Shown here in pieces: positions 26,266 to 34,793 of a DNA stretch of 51,295 nucleotides (within the stretch, counting starts at the first letter, position 1; every line of letters starts with the position of its first letter). This stretch comes from CAWKGC01 sp963849005 (GTDB lineage: Bacteria; Pseudomonadota; Gammaproteobacteria; Burkholderiales; Usitatibacteraceae). Location of the stretch: contig CAWKGC010000020.1 in the NCBI GenBank assembly GCA_963849005.1, forward strand, positions 1 to 51,295. The letters run 5' to 3'. A program made the translations under genes and the position numbers. Under the pieces are notes generated by a model. It searched no databases. It saw only the letters and a list, made by a program, of their open reading frames with translations, and was not told the DNA's origin.

Positions 26266-26913
26266 CTAGTTGTTCTTGGGAAGTTCGCCTTCGGGCTTCA
26301 GGACCAGCGGCGGCGAGCCGGCCTCCTTCGCGGGCCGCGCGTCCTTCGGCTTGCTCGGATTGCCTTCCCCTGGCTTGGCGTCCTTCGGCTTTCCGTCCGC
26401 TCCCTTCGGCGGCTTCTGGCGCGGCTCGATCGTCATCTTCACGCGCCCGGGCGCCGGGTTGGTCGACCCAGGCGTTGCGCCGGTGACCTCGAAGAGCTCG
26501 CGCGCGGTGTTGTAGCTGATGTAGTCGCCGGTCAGGTCGCCCTGGCTGCTCTTGATGCGCGCCTTGTTGAAGAGCTTCATGACCTCGTTCCTGTTGTCGT
26601 ACTCCGCGCGCTCCGCCCAGCCCTCGATGTAGTCGTCGACCTTGTCGCGCTTCTGCCGGAACGTCGCCGGCTCCCCGTGCGCAACAGCATAACGGTAGCC
26701 TTCCTTGTCCTCCTTGATCACGACGCGATCCGCCGTGATGCGAAGCGTTCCCTGCGTGAGCACGACGTTGCCCTTGAACACGCTTTCCTGGATCTCGTTG
26801 TTGGCGGTGAGCTCGTCGGCGCTGACGTTGATCGGCTTTTCGCGATCGGCGAGCTCCGCCGCGGCACCGCCGGCGATGGCGAGGAGAAACATGAAGTGCG
26901 GCAGTGTGCGCAT
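26266..26913 (-). CDS. lptA: LPS transport periplasmic protein LptA
   Basis: Periplasmic bridge protein of the Lpt machine, 215 residues. A signal peptide (MRTLPHFMFLLAIAGGAAAE) precedes the OstA/jellyroll domain: PINVSADELTANNEIQESVF, KGNVVLTQGTLRITADRVVI, DDYIEGWAERAEYDNRNEVM, GDLTGDYISYNTARELFEVT. After about residue 160 comes a Lys/Pro/Ala/Gly-rich tail (KPPKGADGKPKDAKPGEGN and onward), roughly 50 residues of low complexity beyond the usual end of the fold. Its ATG overlaps the lptC stop (TGATG). No frameshift. Confidence 0.95.
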   Translation of the reverse strand: MRTLPHFMFLLAIAGGAAAELADREKPINVSADELTANNEIQESVFKGNVVLTQGTLRITADRVVIKEDKEGYRYAVAHGEPATFRQKRDKVDDYIEGWAERAEYDNRNEVMKLFNKARIKSSQGDLTGDYISYNTARELFEVTGATPGSTNPAPGRVKMTIEPRQKPPKGADGKPKDAKPGEGNPSKPKDARPAKEAGSPPLVLKPEGELPKNN

Positions 26914-27494
26914 CAGCGGCGTGGCGGCTGGTACACCGCCCGGACCTTGTTGAGGCGCATCGTCTTCGCCTCGTTGTTGAGTTCGAACCCGCTGGCGACC
27001 ACGCGCCCCGACGGGCTGTCGATGACGACATCGCTTGCCGTGCGCGCGATCTTCTCGGCGGGAAGGACCTGCAGGCGGTCCGTGCGCATCACAAGCGCCT
27101 CGGCACGCCCGGCAGCATCGCGGTTGAGCACGACATTGCCTTCAAACCAGACTTCGTCGCCCTTGTCGAGGAGCCGGCCCCGGTCCGAGGTCACCGACAG
27201 CCTCGGCTGGCCCGGCTCGAAGGCGACGAAGGAAAGCCCGGATAGCTCGGCAGAATCGTCGTCGGGGTAATGTACCATCCTCTCCGCATTCACGGTGTGG
27301 CGCACTGCGCCGTCCAGTCCGTAGTTGATGCCGGAAAACCGGTTCACCACCATGTCCGGATCGTGGCGCGCCTTTGCATCGCCCGAGGCCTTCGGCGCGT
27401 TCACGAGCTGGTTCAACCACCACGTCATGGCAACGATCACCACCAGCACGCCGAAAGGCAGCCAGGTCGTGGGGCGGCTTGCGGAGGCGATCAC
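26913..27494 (-). CDS. lptC: LPS export protein LptC
   Basis: Membrane-anchored LptC, 193 residues. GTG start at 27494 overlaps the kdsC stop (GTGA). One N-terminal helix (TTWLPFGVLVVIVAMTWWLN) anchors the periplasmic jellyroll: DPDMVVNRFSGINYGLDGAV, HYPDDDSAELSGLSFVAFEP, VTSDRGRLLDKGDEVWFEGN, ALVMRTDRLQVLPAEKIART, GRVVASGFELNNEAKTMRLN and VRAVYQPP. It hands LPS from LptB2FG to LptA. The GTG start rather than an upstream ATG is chosen because of the coupling and the helix position. Confidence 0.93.
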   Translation of the reverse strand: MIASASRPTTWLPFGVLVVIVAMTWWLNQLVNAPKASGDAKARHDPDMVVNRFSGINYGLDGAVRHTVNAERMVHYPDDDSAELSGLSFVAFEPGQPRLSVTSDRGRLLDKGDEVWFEGNVVLNRDAAGRAEALVMRTDRLQVLPAEKIARTASDVVIDSPSGRVVASGFELNNEAKTMRLNKVRAVYQPPRR

Positions 27495-28015
27495 GTGAGG
27501 TAGCGCGCGACCGCGGCCTCGAGCGTGCCTTGCGCGCGCATGATCACTTCGCAAAGCTCGCGCACGGCGCCGGCGCCGCCGCCGCGTTGCGTCACGTAAT
27601 GGGAGCGCGCCTTGACCGCGTCTGGCGACCCCGGGACCGTCGCGGCCAGGGTGCACCGCGCCATTGCCGGCAGGTCGGGCAGGTCGTCGCCCATGAAGGC
27701 GCACTGCGCAGCGGTCAACCCGAGGCGCGCGAGCATCGCCTCGAGTTCCGCGCGCTTGTCCTGCGCTCCCTGCACCACCTCTGTCACCCCGAGGTCGGCG
27801 GCGCGGCGATCGACCGCGGGCGAGCGCCTTCCCGAGAGGATCGCGACCTTCACGCCGCTTTCCATGAGCATCTTGATGCCGTGGCCATCGAGCGTGTGGA
27901 AGCTTTTCGACAATTCGCCTTCGGCGCCGAAATCGAGCCGCCCGTCGGTGAGGACGCCATCGACATCGAGGACCAGGAGCCGGACGGCGCGCGCGCGTTG
28001 GAGGACGTCTTGCAT
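27491..28015 (-). CDS. kdsC: 3-deoxy-D-manno-octulosonate-8-phosphate phosphatase
   Basis: KdsC, a HAD phosphatase that gives free Kdo for LPS. 174 residues, complete: catalytic LLVLDVDGVLTDGRLDFGAE (Asp17/Asp19), FHTLDGHGIKMLMESGVKVA, ILSGRRSPAVDRRAADLGV, KRAELEAMLARLGL, AFMGDDLPDLPAMARCTLAA and HYVTQRGGGAGAVRELCEVI, the tail that closes over the partner active site in the tetramer. It follows kdsD by seven bases. Confidence 0.96.
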   Translation of the reverse strand: MQDVLQRARAVRLLVLDVDGVLTDGRLDFGAEGELSKSFHTLDGHGIKMLMESGVKVAILSGRRSPAVDRRAADLGVTEVVQGAQDKRAELEAMLARLGLTAAQCAFMGDDLPDLPAMARCTLAATVPGSPDAVKARSHYVTQRGGGAGAVRELCEVIMRAQGTLEAAVARYLT

Positions 28016-28022
28016 CGCGAGG

Positions 28023-29027
28023 CTAGATCACGCCCGCGGCGAGCAGGTCGTTGAAGGTGATCGCGCCCACCAGGCCGCCCCTTGTGTCGACCACCAGCAG
28101 GCGTCCGCTGATCTGGTGCGCCTGCATCAATTGCGCGGCTTCCGCGGCGAGCTTGTCCGGCGAGATCGTGCGCGGATTGCGCGTCATCACGTCGGCGATC
28201 CTGAGCGACTTGATGCTGTCGTGCTTTTCGAGGGTGCGGCGCAGGTCGCCATCGGTGAAGAGCCCGGCGAGCGCGCCCGACGCCTCGACGACCGCCGTCA
28301 TGCCCAGCCCCTTGGCCGACATCTCGAGGATCGCCTCGGCAAGCGTCGCCGCAACGCCCACGCGCGGGAGTTTCGCGCCGGTGTGCATGATGTCGCGCAC
28401 ATGCACCAGCAGCCTGCGGCCGAGCGCGCCGCCGGGATGGTGCATGGCGAAGTCCTCCGAGGTGAAGCCACGGGCCTCCAGCAGCGTCATCGCCAGCGCA
28501 TCGCCCAGCGCGAGAGCGGCCGTGGTGCTGGAGGTCGGGGCCAGCTCCAGCGGGCAGGCCTCCCGCTCCACCGCGGCGTCAAGATGCACATCGGCCTGCG
28601 CCGCGAGCGTCGAGGCGGGCTTGCCGGTGATCGCGATGACTTTCGTGCCGCGCCGCTTCAGCGCGGCCAGGATGCGCAGGATCTCCTCGGACTCGCCCGA
28701 ATGCGACAACGCGATCACCACGTCGTCCGCTGTGATCATGCCAAGGTCGCCATGGCTCGCCTCGGCCGGATGCATGAAGAACGCCGGCGTGCCGGTGGAG
28801 GCGAGCGTGGAGGCGATCTTGCCGCCGATATGGCCGGACTTGCCCATCCCGGTGACGACGACGCGGCCGCGGGTGGCGAGGATCAACTCGTGCGCCGCAA
28901 GGAAATCCTTGCCGAGGCGGGAAGCGAGGCTGCGCACAGCATCGGCCTCTATACCCAGGACTTCCCTTGCGAGTTCGAGCAGGCGCGCGCCGTCGGCGGC
29001 AGCGCGGGGAGGTAGCAGATTTGCCAT
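28023..29027 (-). CDS. kdsD: D-arabinose-5-phosphate isomerase
   Basis: KdsD converts ribulose-5-phosphate to arabinose-5-phosphate, the first step to Kdo. 334 residues: SIS domain with RVVVTGMGKSGHIGGKIAST, ASHGDLGMITADDVVIALSH, SGESEEILRILAALKRRGTK and LELAPTSSTTAALALGDALA; then two CBS domains (VRDIMHTGAKLPRVGVAATL, VVEASGALAGLFTDGDLRRT, VMTRNPRTISPDKLAAEAAQ). ATG at 29027 chosen for family length. First gene of the kdsD-to-rapZ chain, divergent from the Kef-type antiporter with about 70 bases between. Confidence 0.96.
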   Translation of the reverse strand: MANLLPPRAAADGARLLELAREVLGIEADAVRSLASRLGKDFLAAHELILATRGRVVVTGMGKSGHIGGKIASTLASTGTPAFFMHPAEASHGDLGMITADDVVIALSHSGESEEILRILAALKRRGTKVIAITGKPASTLAAQADVHLDAAVEREACPLELAPTSSTTAALALGDALAMTLLEARGFTSEDFAMHHPGGALGRRLLVHVRDIMHTGAKLPRVGVAATLAEAILEMSAKGLGMTAVVEASGALAGLFTDGDLRRTLEKHDSIKSLRIADVMTRNPRTISPDKLAAEAAQLMQAHQISGRLLVVDTRGGLVGAITFNDLLAAGVI

Positions 29028-29095
29028 GAGCCAAGTATAAATCCCCCAAGGCTCCTTTTTCCGACCTTCGCCCGCGAAGGCGCTCCGGATCACCC

Positions 29096-31064
29096 ATGCA
29101 AGACGGACTCGGCGTCACGCTCACCCTCCTCGCCTCGGCAGTCGCCGTGGTGGTGCTGTTCCGCAAGCTTTCCATGCCGGCGATCCTCGGCTATCTCATC
29201 GTCGGCACGGTGATCGGCCCGAATGCGCTGGCGCTTGTCGCCAATACCGAGGACCAGCGCTACCTCGCGGAGTTCGGCGTGGTGTTCCTGATGTTCTCGG
29301 TGGGCCTCGAGTTCAGCCTGCCGCAGATGTTGTCGATGCGACGGGTGGTGTTCGGCCTGGGCGGCCTGCAGGTGCTCATCACGATGGCGATCGGCGCGGG
29401 CCTCGCGCTCGCCGCGGGCCTCACCTGGCAGAGCGCGATCGTGCTGGGCGGCGTCGCCGCGATGTCGTCCACCGCCATCGTCAGCAAGACGCTTTCGGAG
29501 GCAGGCCAGCTGCAGTCCCGGCATGGCCGCCTGATCATGGGCGTGCTGCTGTTCCAGGACCTCGCGGTCATCCCGATCCTGGTGCTGATCCCGGCGCTGG
29601 CGCTCGGGCCCGACCAGATCGCCGGCGCGATCGGGCTGGCGCTGGTGAAGGCCCTGGTGGTGCTGCTGATCGTGCTCACCCTGGGCCAGCGCGTGATGCG
29701 CCCGCTGTTCCACCTCGTGGCCAAGCAGAAGTCGTCCGAGCTGTTCGTGCTCGCCGTGCTGCTGGCCACGCTCGGACTCGCCTGGCTCACCGAGCTTGCC
29801 GGGCTCTCGCTCGCGCTGGGCGCCTTCCTCGCCGGCATGCTGATCTCGGAGACCGAGTACCGATACCAGGTCGAGGACTACATCAAGCCGTTCCGCGACG
29901 TGCTGCTGGGGCTCTTCTTCGTCACCATCGGCATGCTTCTCGATCCGCTGGTGATCCTGCGGCAGGGACTGCTGGTGCTGCTCATCATCGCCGTGATGAT
30001 GGCGGTGAAGTTCGTCCTGCTCTACGCGCTTGGCAAGCTTTTCGACCTCGGCAAGCCGGACGCCCTGCGCTGCGCGCTCGCCTTGGCGCCCGCTGGAGAG
30101 TTCGGTTTCGTGATCCTCGCGCTCGCCGGGCGGTTCGGGGCGCTCGACCCTGCGACGCTGCAGGTCGTGCTCGCGGCGGCGCTCGTGTCGATGCTGGCCA
30201 CGCCGGTCCTGCTGTCGAAAATGGAGCGCATCGTGCTCTATTTCGTCGAGAGCGAATGGACGGCGCGGGCCGTGGCCCTGCACGACCTGGCGGTGAAGAC
30301 GCATGTCCGTGCGGGGCCACGTAATCGTCTGCGGCTACGGCCGCAGCGGCCAGGCGCTCACCCACTTTCTCGAGCGCGAGAACATCCCGGTGATCGCGCT
30401 CGATTCGGATCCCGAGCGCGTCAGGCAGGCGGCCGCAGCGGGCGATTCGGTCGTGTTCGGCGACTCCTCGAGGCGCGAAGTGCTGATGGCGGCTGCGCTT
30501 TCGCGCGCGACCGCCGTGGTGGTGAGCTTCGCCGACACGCCCAAGGCGCTCGCGATCCTTGCCCACCTGCGCGAGCTGCGCCCCGAGCTGCCGGTGATCG
30601 TGCGCACCTGGGACGACACGGATGTCGGTCGCCTGCGCGAAGCCGGCGCCGCCGAAATCGTCGCCGAAGTGGTCGAAGGGTCGCTGATGCTGGCCACGCA
30701 GACCATGCTGCAGCTCGGCGTGCCCCTCAACCGTGTGCTGCGCCGATTGCGCGACGCGCGCCAGGAGCGCTACCACTACATGCGCGGCTTCTTCCCCGGG
30801 GCGACCGACGAGGAGCATGGCCCCGAGGACACCCAGCCGAGGCTGCATTCCATCGTGATCGGGCCCTCGGCCGCCTGCGTCGGCAAGTCGGTGGAAAACC
30901 TGAACCTGGCGGCGCTCGGCGTGGAGATTTCCGCGATCCGGCGACAGGGCGTCCGGGAGATGGGCCCGGCGGAAAGCACCCGCCTGAAGGAGAACGACAT
31001 CGTCGTCCTCATCGGCACGCATGAAGCGCTGGCCGCGGCCGAGATCCGCCTCTTGCAGGGCTGA
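29096..31064 (+). CDS. Kef-type cation/proton antiporter with TrkA-N domain, one frameshift
   Basis: A CPA2-family antiporter of about 655 residues. Twelve or so membrane helices include MPAILGYLIVGTVIGPNALA, the EFGVVFLMFSVGLEFSLPQM block, FQDLAVIPILVLIPALALGP and ALAPAGEFGFVILALAGRFG. Cytosolic regulatory domains follow: RCK/TrkA-N (GHVIVCGYGRSGQALTHFLE, DSDPERVRQAAAAGDSVVFG) and TrkA-C (VGKSVENLNLAALGVEISAI, LKENDIVVLIGTHEALAAAE). One base shift near 30302, just between the transporter and RCK parts, divides the frame. It could also be two coupled genes, but the first frame then lacks any near stop. Probably K+/H+ exchange; no ancillary KefF/G gene adjacent. Confidence 0.9.
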
Positions 31065-31083
31065 ACCACGTACCTGGAAAGAA

Positions 31084-31108
31084 AAAGGCCCGCGCGAAGC
31101 GGGCCTTT
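31084..31108. terminator. Bidirectional intrinsic terminator
   Basis: AAAGGCCCGC, loop GCGAA, GCGGGCCTTT: ten perfect pairs flanked by A-run and T-run, 20 bases after the antiporter stop and 20 bases past the prepilin stop on the other strand. Confidence 0.92.
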
Positions 31109-31128
31109 CGATTGCGGGGACACAACGA

Positions 31129-31800
31129 TCAGAAGACGATGCAAACCGTGTACGACGCCGCGGGGTCGACCGCCGCGGTGGCCACGCCAGCCGTTCCCAG
31201 CGCAGAGGCATCGGGCACGGCGCGGATCGATCCCGTGTTGGTCGAGCCGTCGTCCATCTGCGTGTCGAGCTGGATGGCGAATTTGCCGAGGATGCCCTTG
31301 GAGCAGATCTGGTAGCTGCCGCTCATCCCCGAGATCTGCAGCTGCGCGGTCGCGGCACTGCTGATGCCGACGTCGCCGCCGAGCGCATTCTTCGGGATGT
31401 AATCGGACGCCCCCGGGGTGGTCGGGCCGGCCGCGAGGTTGGCAAGCCGCACGTGCTGCCAGAACAGGTAGGACTCGTCGGTCGCGGTGGTCGAATTCCA
31501 GTTGCCGTCGATGACGCCGTTGCCCTGCTTGTTGGCGGGTGTGGTTGCCTTCACGCCGACGGGCGTGGTGTTCAGGAGGTGAACCGTGTCCACGAGGTTA
31601 TCGTCGCCAGGAATAGCCTTGAACTTGTCCTGGTAACCGTAGATGTAGGTCGGGATGATGCGGAAATCGTTGGCCAGGTTCTTCACCTTGGCGCTGTTGA
31701 TCAGCTCCTGCCCCTTCAGGATGCCGCCCAGCAGCAGCCCGATGATGACCAGCACGATCGCGATTTCGACAAGGGTGAATCCGGATTGTTGTGATTTCAT
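31129..31800 (-). CDS. Prepilin-type N-terminal methylation protein (pilin-like)
   Basis: A 223-residue type IV pilin-like protein. The leader MKSQQSG is cut before Phe8 (GFTLVEIAIVLVIIGLLLGG) with Glu at mature position +5, as needed for PilD processing and assembly. The hydrophobic alpha-1 helix is followed by KGQELINSAKVKNLANDFRI and a globular part (IPTYIYGYQDKFKAIPGDDN, GNWNSTTATDESYLFWQHVR, ISGMSGSYQICSKGILGKFA). Two Cys (in QICSKG and YTVCIVF) could form the C-terminal disulfide loop. Start ATG 31800 has GGAGAAG upstream. No other pilus genes adjacent. It is preceded by a 39-residue gene and a sigma-54 promoter match. Confidence 0.9.
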   Translation of the reverse strand: MKSQQSGFTLVEIAIVLVIIGLLLGGILKGQELINSAKVKNLANDFRIIPTYIYGYQDKFKAIPGDDNLVDTVHLLNTTPVGVKATTPANKQGNGVIDGNWNSTTATDESYLFWQHVRLANLAAGPTTPGASDYIPKNALGGDVGISSAATAQLQISGMSGSYQICSKGILGKFAIQLDTQMDDGSTNTGSIRAVPDASALGTAGVATAAVDPAASYTVCIVF

Positions 31801-31839
31801 TGTCTTCTCCAGCAATTGTGCGCGAACGGATTGCCGCGC

Positions 31840-31959
31840 CTAGAAACCGAGCCCGGAAAAGCGGGCGAAGTCGTTCAGACGCAAGGCCAACCCCATCAGG
31901 AGTGCCCCGGCCATGGTCAGGGCGGCAGCGTCGTAACGGTCGAGAACCTTGCGTTTCAT
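31840..31959 (-). CDS. Small membrane protein, 39 residues
   Basis: Not recognised. ATG 31959 with AGGAGCAACAC upstream opens MKRKVLDRYDAAALTMAGAL, continues LMGLALRLNDFARFSG and stops at 31840. A basic N-terminus and one helix (AAALTMAGALLMGLALRL) suggest a single-span inner-membrane peptide. It lies 39 bases before the prepilin start, same strand, behind the sigma-54 promoter match at 32011-32026, so co-expression with the pilin is likely. Good ribosome site, position and helix support it as real, but coding evidence in so short a frame is limited. Confidence 0.55.
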   Translation of the reverse strand: MKRKVLDRYDAAALTMAGALLMGLALRLNDFARFSGLGF

Positions 31960-32010
31960 GTGTTGCTCCTTTTCTGTGGCCTCTATGGCGATGAGGCACA
32001 CCCAACCCTG

Positions 32011-32026
32011 AGCAGTCATCGTGCCA
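32011..32026 (-). promoter_or_regulatory. Sigma-54 promoter match
   Basis: On the minus strand TGGCACG-N4-CTGCT matches the -24/-12 consensus TGGCACR-N4-TTGCW at all but one base, with correct GG-to-GC spacing. Predicted start is near 32000, about 40 bases before the 39-residue gene and 200 before the prepilin gene. Pilin genes are classic sigma-54 targets. Confidence 0.7.
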
Positions 32027-32039
32027 CTAGCGGTAATGT

Positions 32040-32057
32040 ATTGAATAAATTGAATAA
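32040..32057. repeat. Tandem 9-base repeat ATTGAATAA
   Basis: ATTGAATAA occurs twice head to tail in an AT-rich patch just upstream (by 15-30 bases) of the sigma-54 promoter match and about 105 bases before the histidine-kinase start. Possible activator, IHF or AT-rich UP-type site. Function inferred from location only. Confidence 0.4.
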
Positions 32058-32161
32058 TCGCATTTACCCCCAAGTCCCCGCGGATGTCGAGCGCCGCCGA
32101 TCTGTCAGTCCTTTCGACAACAATTGTCCGGAATTCCGGCACTAACTAGCCAAGCGGCGCG

Positions 32162-33973
32162 GTGAGCGATTATCCTCGCCATGCATTGGACACCACCGCA
32201 CCCACGACCGCCCGTCCTTACCGCGAGCGCCTCGCTGCCTCGCTCGTCGCCGGGAGGCGCTGGGTAATCCTCGCCATGCTGCTCGCGTTGCACGCGGCGC
32301 TGGTTTCTGAAGCAGGCGGTATTTTCCAGCGCCTCTGGCTGATGGTGCATTTCGGCCTGTTCCTGTTGTGGCAGCCGTTCTTCGACGCGGAAAAGGAACT
32401 CGAGGTTTTTTCCGTCGTGCTGCTGGTCCTGGTGACCGGGATGATCCTGTGGTTCCTGAAGGGGTGGATGCTGGCCACCTGGCTTTCGGTGCTGCTCGGG
32501 ATCATCGGGGGCAAGGTGTTCACGGTAGAGCCGTCGCGGCGCAGCCGCTTCTACCTGGTCGCGTTCTTCTACCTGATCGCGATCCAGCTGGCCTGGACGG
32601 TGCCCGTGGTGGTGCTCGGGGAGCGGGTCCCGGAGGCGCTCAAGACCAGCGTAATGATGGTCCTGCCCTCGGTGCTGGCGCTGCTCGTGTTCCTGCCGCT
32701 GCATCGCGACGAGGGCAGCACGGTCCAGGTCTTCGATTTCTTCTATGCCCTGCTGGTGTTCCAGCTGGTAGTGGTGCTTGTGCTGGGCTCGATTGCGTTG
32801 ATGCGCTACACCGGAAACCAGTATTTCGCCTCGGTGGTCCTGACGGTTTTCGGCTTCGGCATCGCGTTGTTCGTGCTTGCGGTGCTCTGGAGCCCGCGCG
32901 GGGGCTCCGGGGGGCTGCGGACGTATTTCTCGCGCTACCTGCTTTCGGTCGGCATGCCGTTCGAGCTCTGGATGCGGCGGGTCGCCGAGCTGGCCGAGAT
33001 CGAGCCCGACGCGCGCCGGTTCGTCGAGCGCGCGCTCGAGGAGGTGGCGACCTTCCCGTGGATGCGCGGAGGCAAATGGCACTCGCCGGACGGCGCCGGC
33101 GAATTCGGTTCGTTCGACGGCCACCCGACGAAGGTGTCGTTCCACGGGCTCGACCTTACGTTCTATTCCAGCATCGAGCTTTCGCCCGCGCTGTTCCTGC
33201 ACGTGCGCCTGCTGGCACAGGTGATCGCCGAGTTCCACGAAGGCAAGCGCCGGGAGCAGGCGCTCAAGCAGCATGCCTACCTGCAGGCCGTGCACGAGAC
33301 GGGCGCGCGGCTGACCCATGACATCAAGAACCTCCTGCAGTCGATCTATGCGCTGACCTCCGCGGCGCCAGCACCAGCGGCCGAGGAGGACGGTTACCCG
33401 AAGCTCCTGCGCCGCCAGCTGCCCGAACTGTCCAAGCGCCTGCAATCGACGCTCGACAAGCTGCGCGCCCCGGAACTCGCCGTAAGCGGGGTCGAGATGC
33501 AGGCGGGCCCGTGGTGGTCCGACCTCGAGCGGCGCCTTGCAGGCAGCGGCATCGAGCTGTCCTCGCGGCTGGACGCCCGCAGCATGGTGCCGGCGTCGCT
33601 ATTCGACAGCGCGATCGAGAACTGCCTCGAGAACGCGCGCGCGAAGCGGGCGCGGGAACCGGGCATCGCGATCTCCATCGCGGTTTCACTCGGCGAGAAT
33701 GGCCCGGAGCTGTCGATCTGCGACAACGGAAGCGCGATCGCCGAGTCGGTTGTGCGCGACCTGTTCGTGGCGCCGATCGCAAAGTCGCGCGGCGAAAACC
33801 TCGGCATCGGCCTGTTCCAGGCGTATCGCCAGGCCCGCCAGGCGGGATGGCTGCTGCAGTTGTCGGGCAATGTCGACGGCGCGGTCTGCTTCATGCTCTC
33901 GCGCTTGCCTGAAAGCAGCGACATTCACAGCGAAGCGAGCACCTCGTCGAGCCCTTCTTCCCAGGTCGGCTGA
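32162..33973 (+). CDS. Orphan membrane sensor histidine kinase
   Basis: A 603-residue kinase. GTG start 32162. About eight membrane helices fill residues 30-245 (WVILAMLLALHAALVSEAGG, FYLVAFFYLIAIQLAWTVPV, LLVFQLVVVLVLGSIALMRY, FGFGIALFVLAVLWSP). A cytosolic segment (GKWHSPDGAGEFGSFDG, HGLDLTFYSSIELSPALFLH) precedes the phospho-acceptor His386 in LTHDIKNLLQSIYAL. The ATPase has SAIENCLENARAKRA (N box), LSICDNGSAI and GENLGIGLFQAYRQARQAGW. The THDIKNLLQS box recalls kinases of exopolysaccharide/PEP-CTERM (PrsK) or pilus systems. No response regulator is adjacent. It is divergent from the sigma-54-type pilin promoter. The last ~15 residues overlap the convergent rmlD end. Confidence 0.85.
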   Translation: MSDYPRHALDTTAPTTARPYRERLAASLVAGRRWVILAMLLALHAALVSEAGGIFQRLWLMVHFGLFLLWQPFFDAEKELEVFSVVLLVLVTGMILWFLKGWMLATWLSVLLGIIGGKVFTVEPSRRSRFYLVAFFYLIAIQLAWTVPVVVLGERVPEALKTSVMMVLPSVLALLVFLPLHRDEGSTVQVFDFFYALLVFQLVVVLVLGSIALMRYTGNQYFASVVLTVFGFGIALFVLAVLWSPRGGSGGLRTYFSRYLLSVGMPFELWMRRVAELAEIEPDARRFVERALEEVATFPWMRGGKWHSPDGAGEFGSFDGHPTKVSFHGLDLTFYSSIELSPALFLHVRLLAQVIAEFHEGKRREQALKQHAYLQAVHETGARLTHDIKNLLQSIYALTSAAPAPAAEEDGYPKLLRRQLPELSKRLQSTLDKLRAPELAVSGVEMQAGPWWSDLERRLAGSGIELSSRLDARSMVPASLFDSAIENCLENARAKRAREPGIAISIAVSLGENGPELSICDNGSAIAESVVRDLFVAPIAKSRGENLGIGLFQAYRQARQAGWLLQLSGNVDGAVCFMLSRLPESSDIHSEASTSSSPSSQVG

Positions 33974-34785
33974 ATCCAGTCGAATCGCGCGGCAAGTTTC
34001 GCATTCGAGAGCAACGAATTGGCCGGGCGGCGGGCCGGAGTCGGGTAGGCGCTTGTCGGGATCGCCACCAGGCGCGGGACCCTGGCGCCGGCCGCGGCGC
34101 GACGCTCGAAGATCGCCTTGGCGAAGCCGAACCAGGTAACCGTGCCGCCCGCGGTCAAGTGGTACAGGCCTGGCGCGGAACGCACTTCGGGATGCGCAAG
34201 CAGCCGGGCCGTTTCGCGCGCCAGCATCGCGCATGATGTCGGCGCGCCTCGCTGGTCGTCGACAACGCGGAGCTCTTCCCTCGTCTGCGCCAGCGCGAGC
34301 ATCGTGAGCAGGAAGTTCCTGCCGCGCGGCGCGTACACCCAGCTCGTGCGCAAGATCAGGTGCGGGCAGCCGCTCGCGGCAATCGCCCGCTCGCCTTCAA
34401 GCTTGCTCGAGCCGTAGACGCCCAGCGGGGCCGTGGCGTCAGTCTCGACATAGGGCAGTTGCTTGGCGCCGTCGAACACGTAATCGGTCGAATAGTGCAC
34501 CAGCAGCGCGCCAAGCCTCGCCGCCTCGCCCGCTAGCACCCCGGGGGCGCGTGCGTTAACCGCATGGGCAAGAGCGGGCTCGCTCTCCGCCTTGTCCACT
34601 GCCGTGTAAGCCGCTGCATTGACGATGACCTGCGGCGCGATGTCGCGGCAGGCGCGAACCAGCGCGTCGGCATCCGCGAGATCGAGCGTGGCATGGTCGA
34701 AAGCGGCAATCTCGCCCAGCGTCGCGAGCGTTCCCTTGAGCGTGGCGCCGAGCTGCCCGCCTGCGCCGGTGAGCAGGACACGCAT
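33925..34785 (-). CDS. rmlD: dTDP-4-dehydrorhamnose reductase
   Basis: RmlD/RfbD performs the last step to dTDP-L-rhamnose using NAD(P)H. 286 residues: MRVLLTGAGGQLGATLKGTL (dinucleotide loop), AAAYTAVDKAESEPALAHAV, LVHYSTDYVFDGAKQLPYVE, catalytic Tyr/Lys in GVYGSSKLEGERAI, LRTSWVYAPRGRNFLLTMLA, DDQRGAPTSCAMLARETARL. Start ATG 34785 lies 8 bases after the rmlC stop. Last gene of the rmlBACD operon. The order B-A-C-D and its closeness to waa genes suggests rhamnose in LPS. Confidence 0.96.
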   Translation of the reverse strand: MRVLLTGAGGQLGATLKGTLATLGEIAAFDHATLDLADADALVRACRDIAPQVIVNAAAYTAVDKAESEPALAHAVNARAPGVLAGEAARLGALLVHYSTDYVFDGAKQLPYVETDATAPLGVYGSSKLEGERAIAASGCPHLILRTSWVYAPRGRNFLLTMLALAQTREELRVVDDQRGAPTSCAMLARETARLLAHPEVRSAPGLYHLTAGGTVTWFGFAKAIFERRAAAGARVPRLVAIPTSAYPTPARRPANSLLSNAKLAARFDWIQPTWEEGLDEVLASL

Positions 34786-34793
34786 GCCCCGGC

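Noticed and set aside
29096..31064. Two separate genes (antiporter and a stand-alone TrkA-like protein)
   Set aside because: The first frame has no stop near the join and the domain order equals the usual single Kef-type chain; one base shift explains it better.
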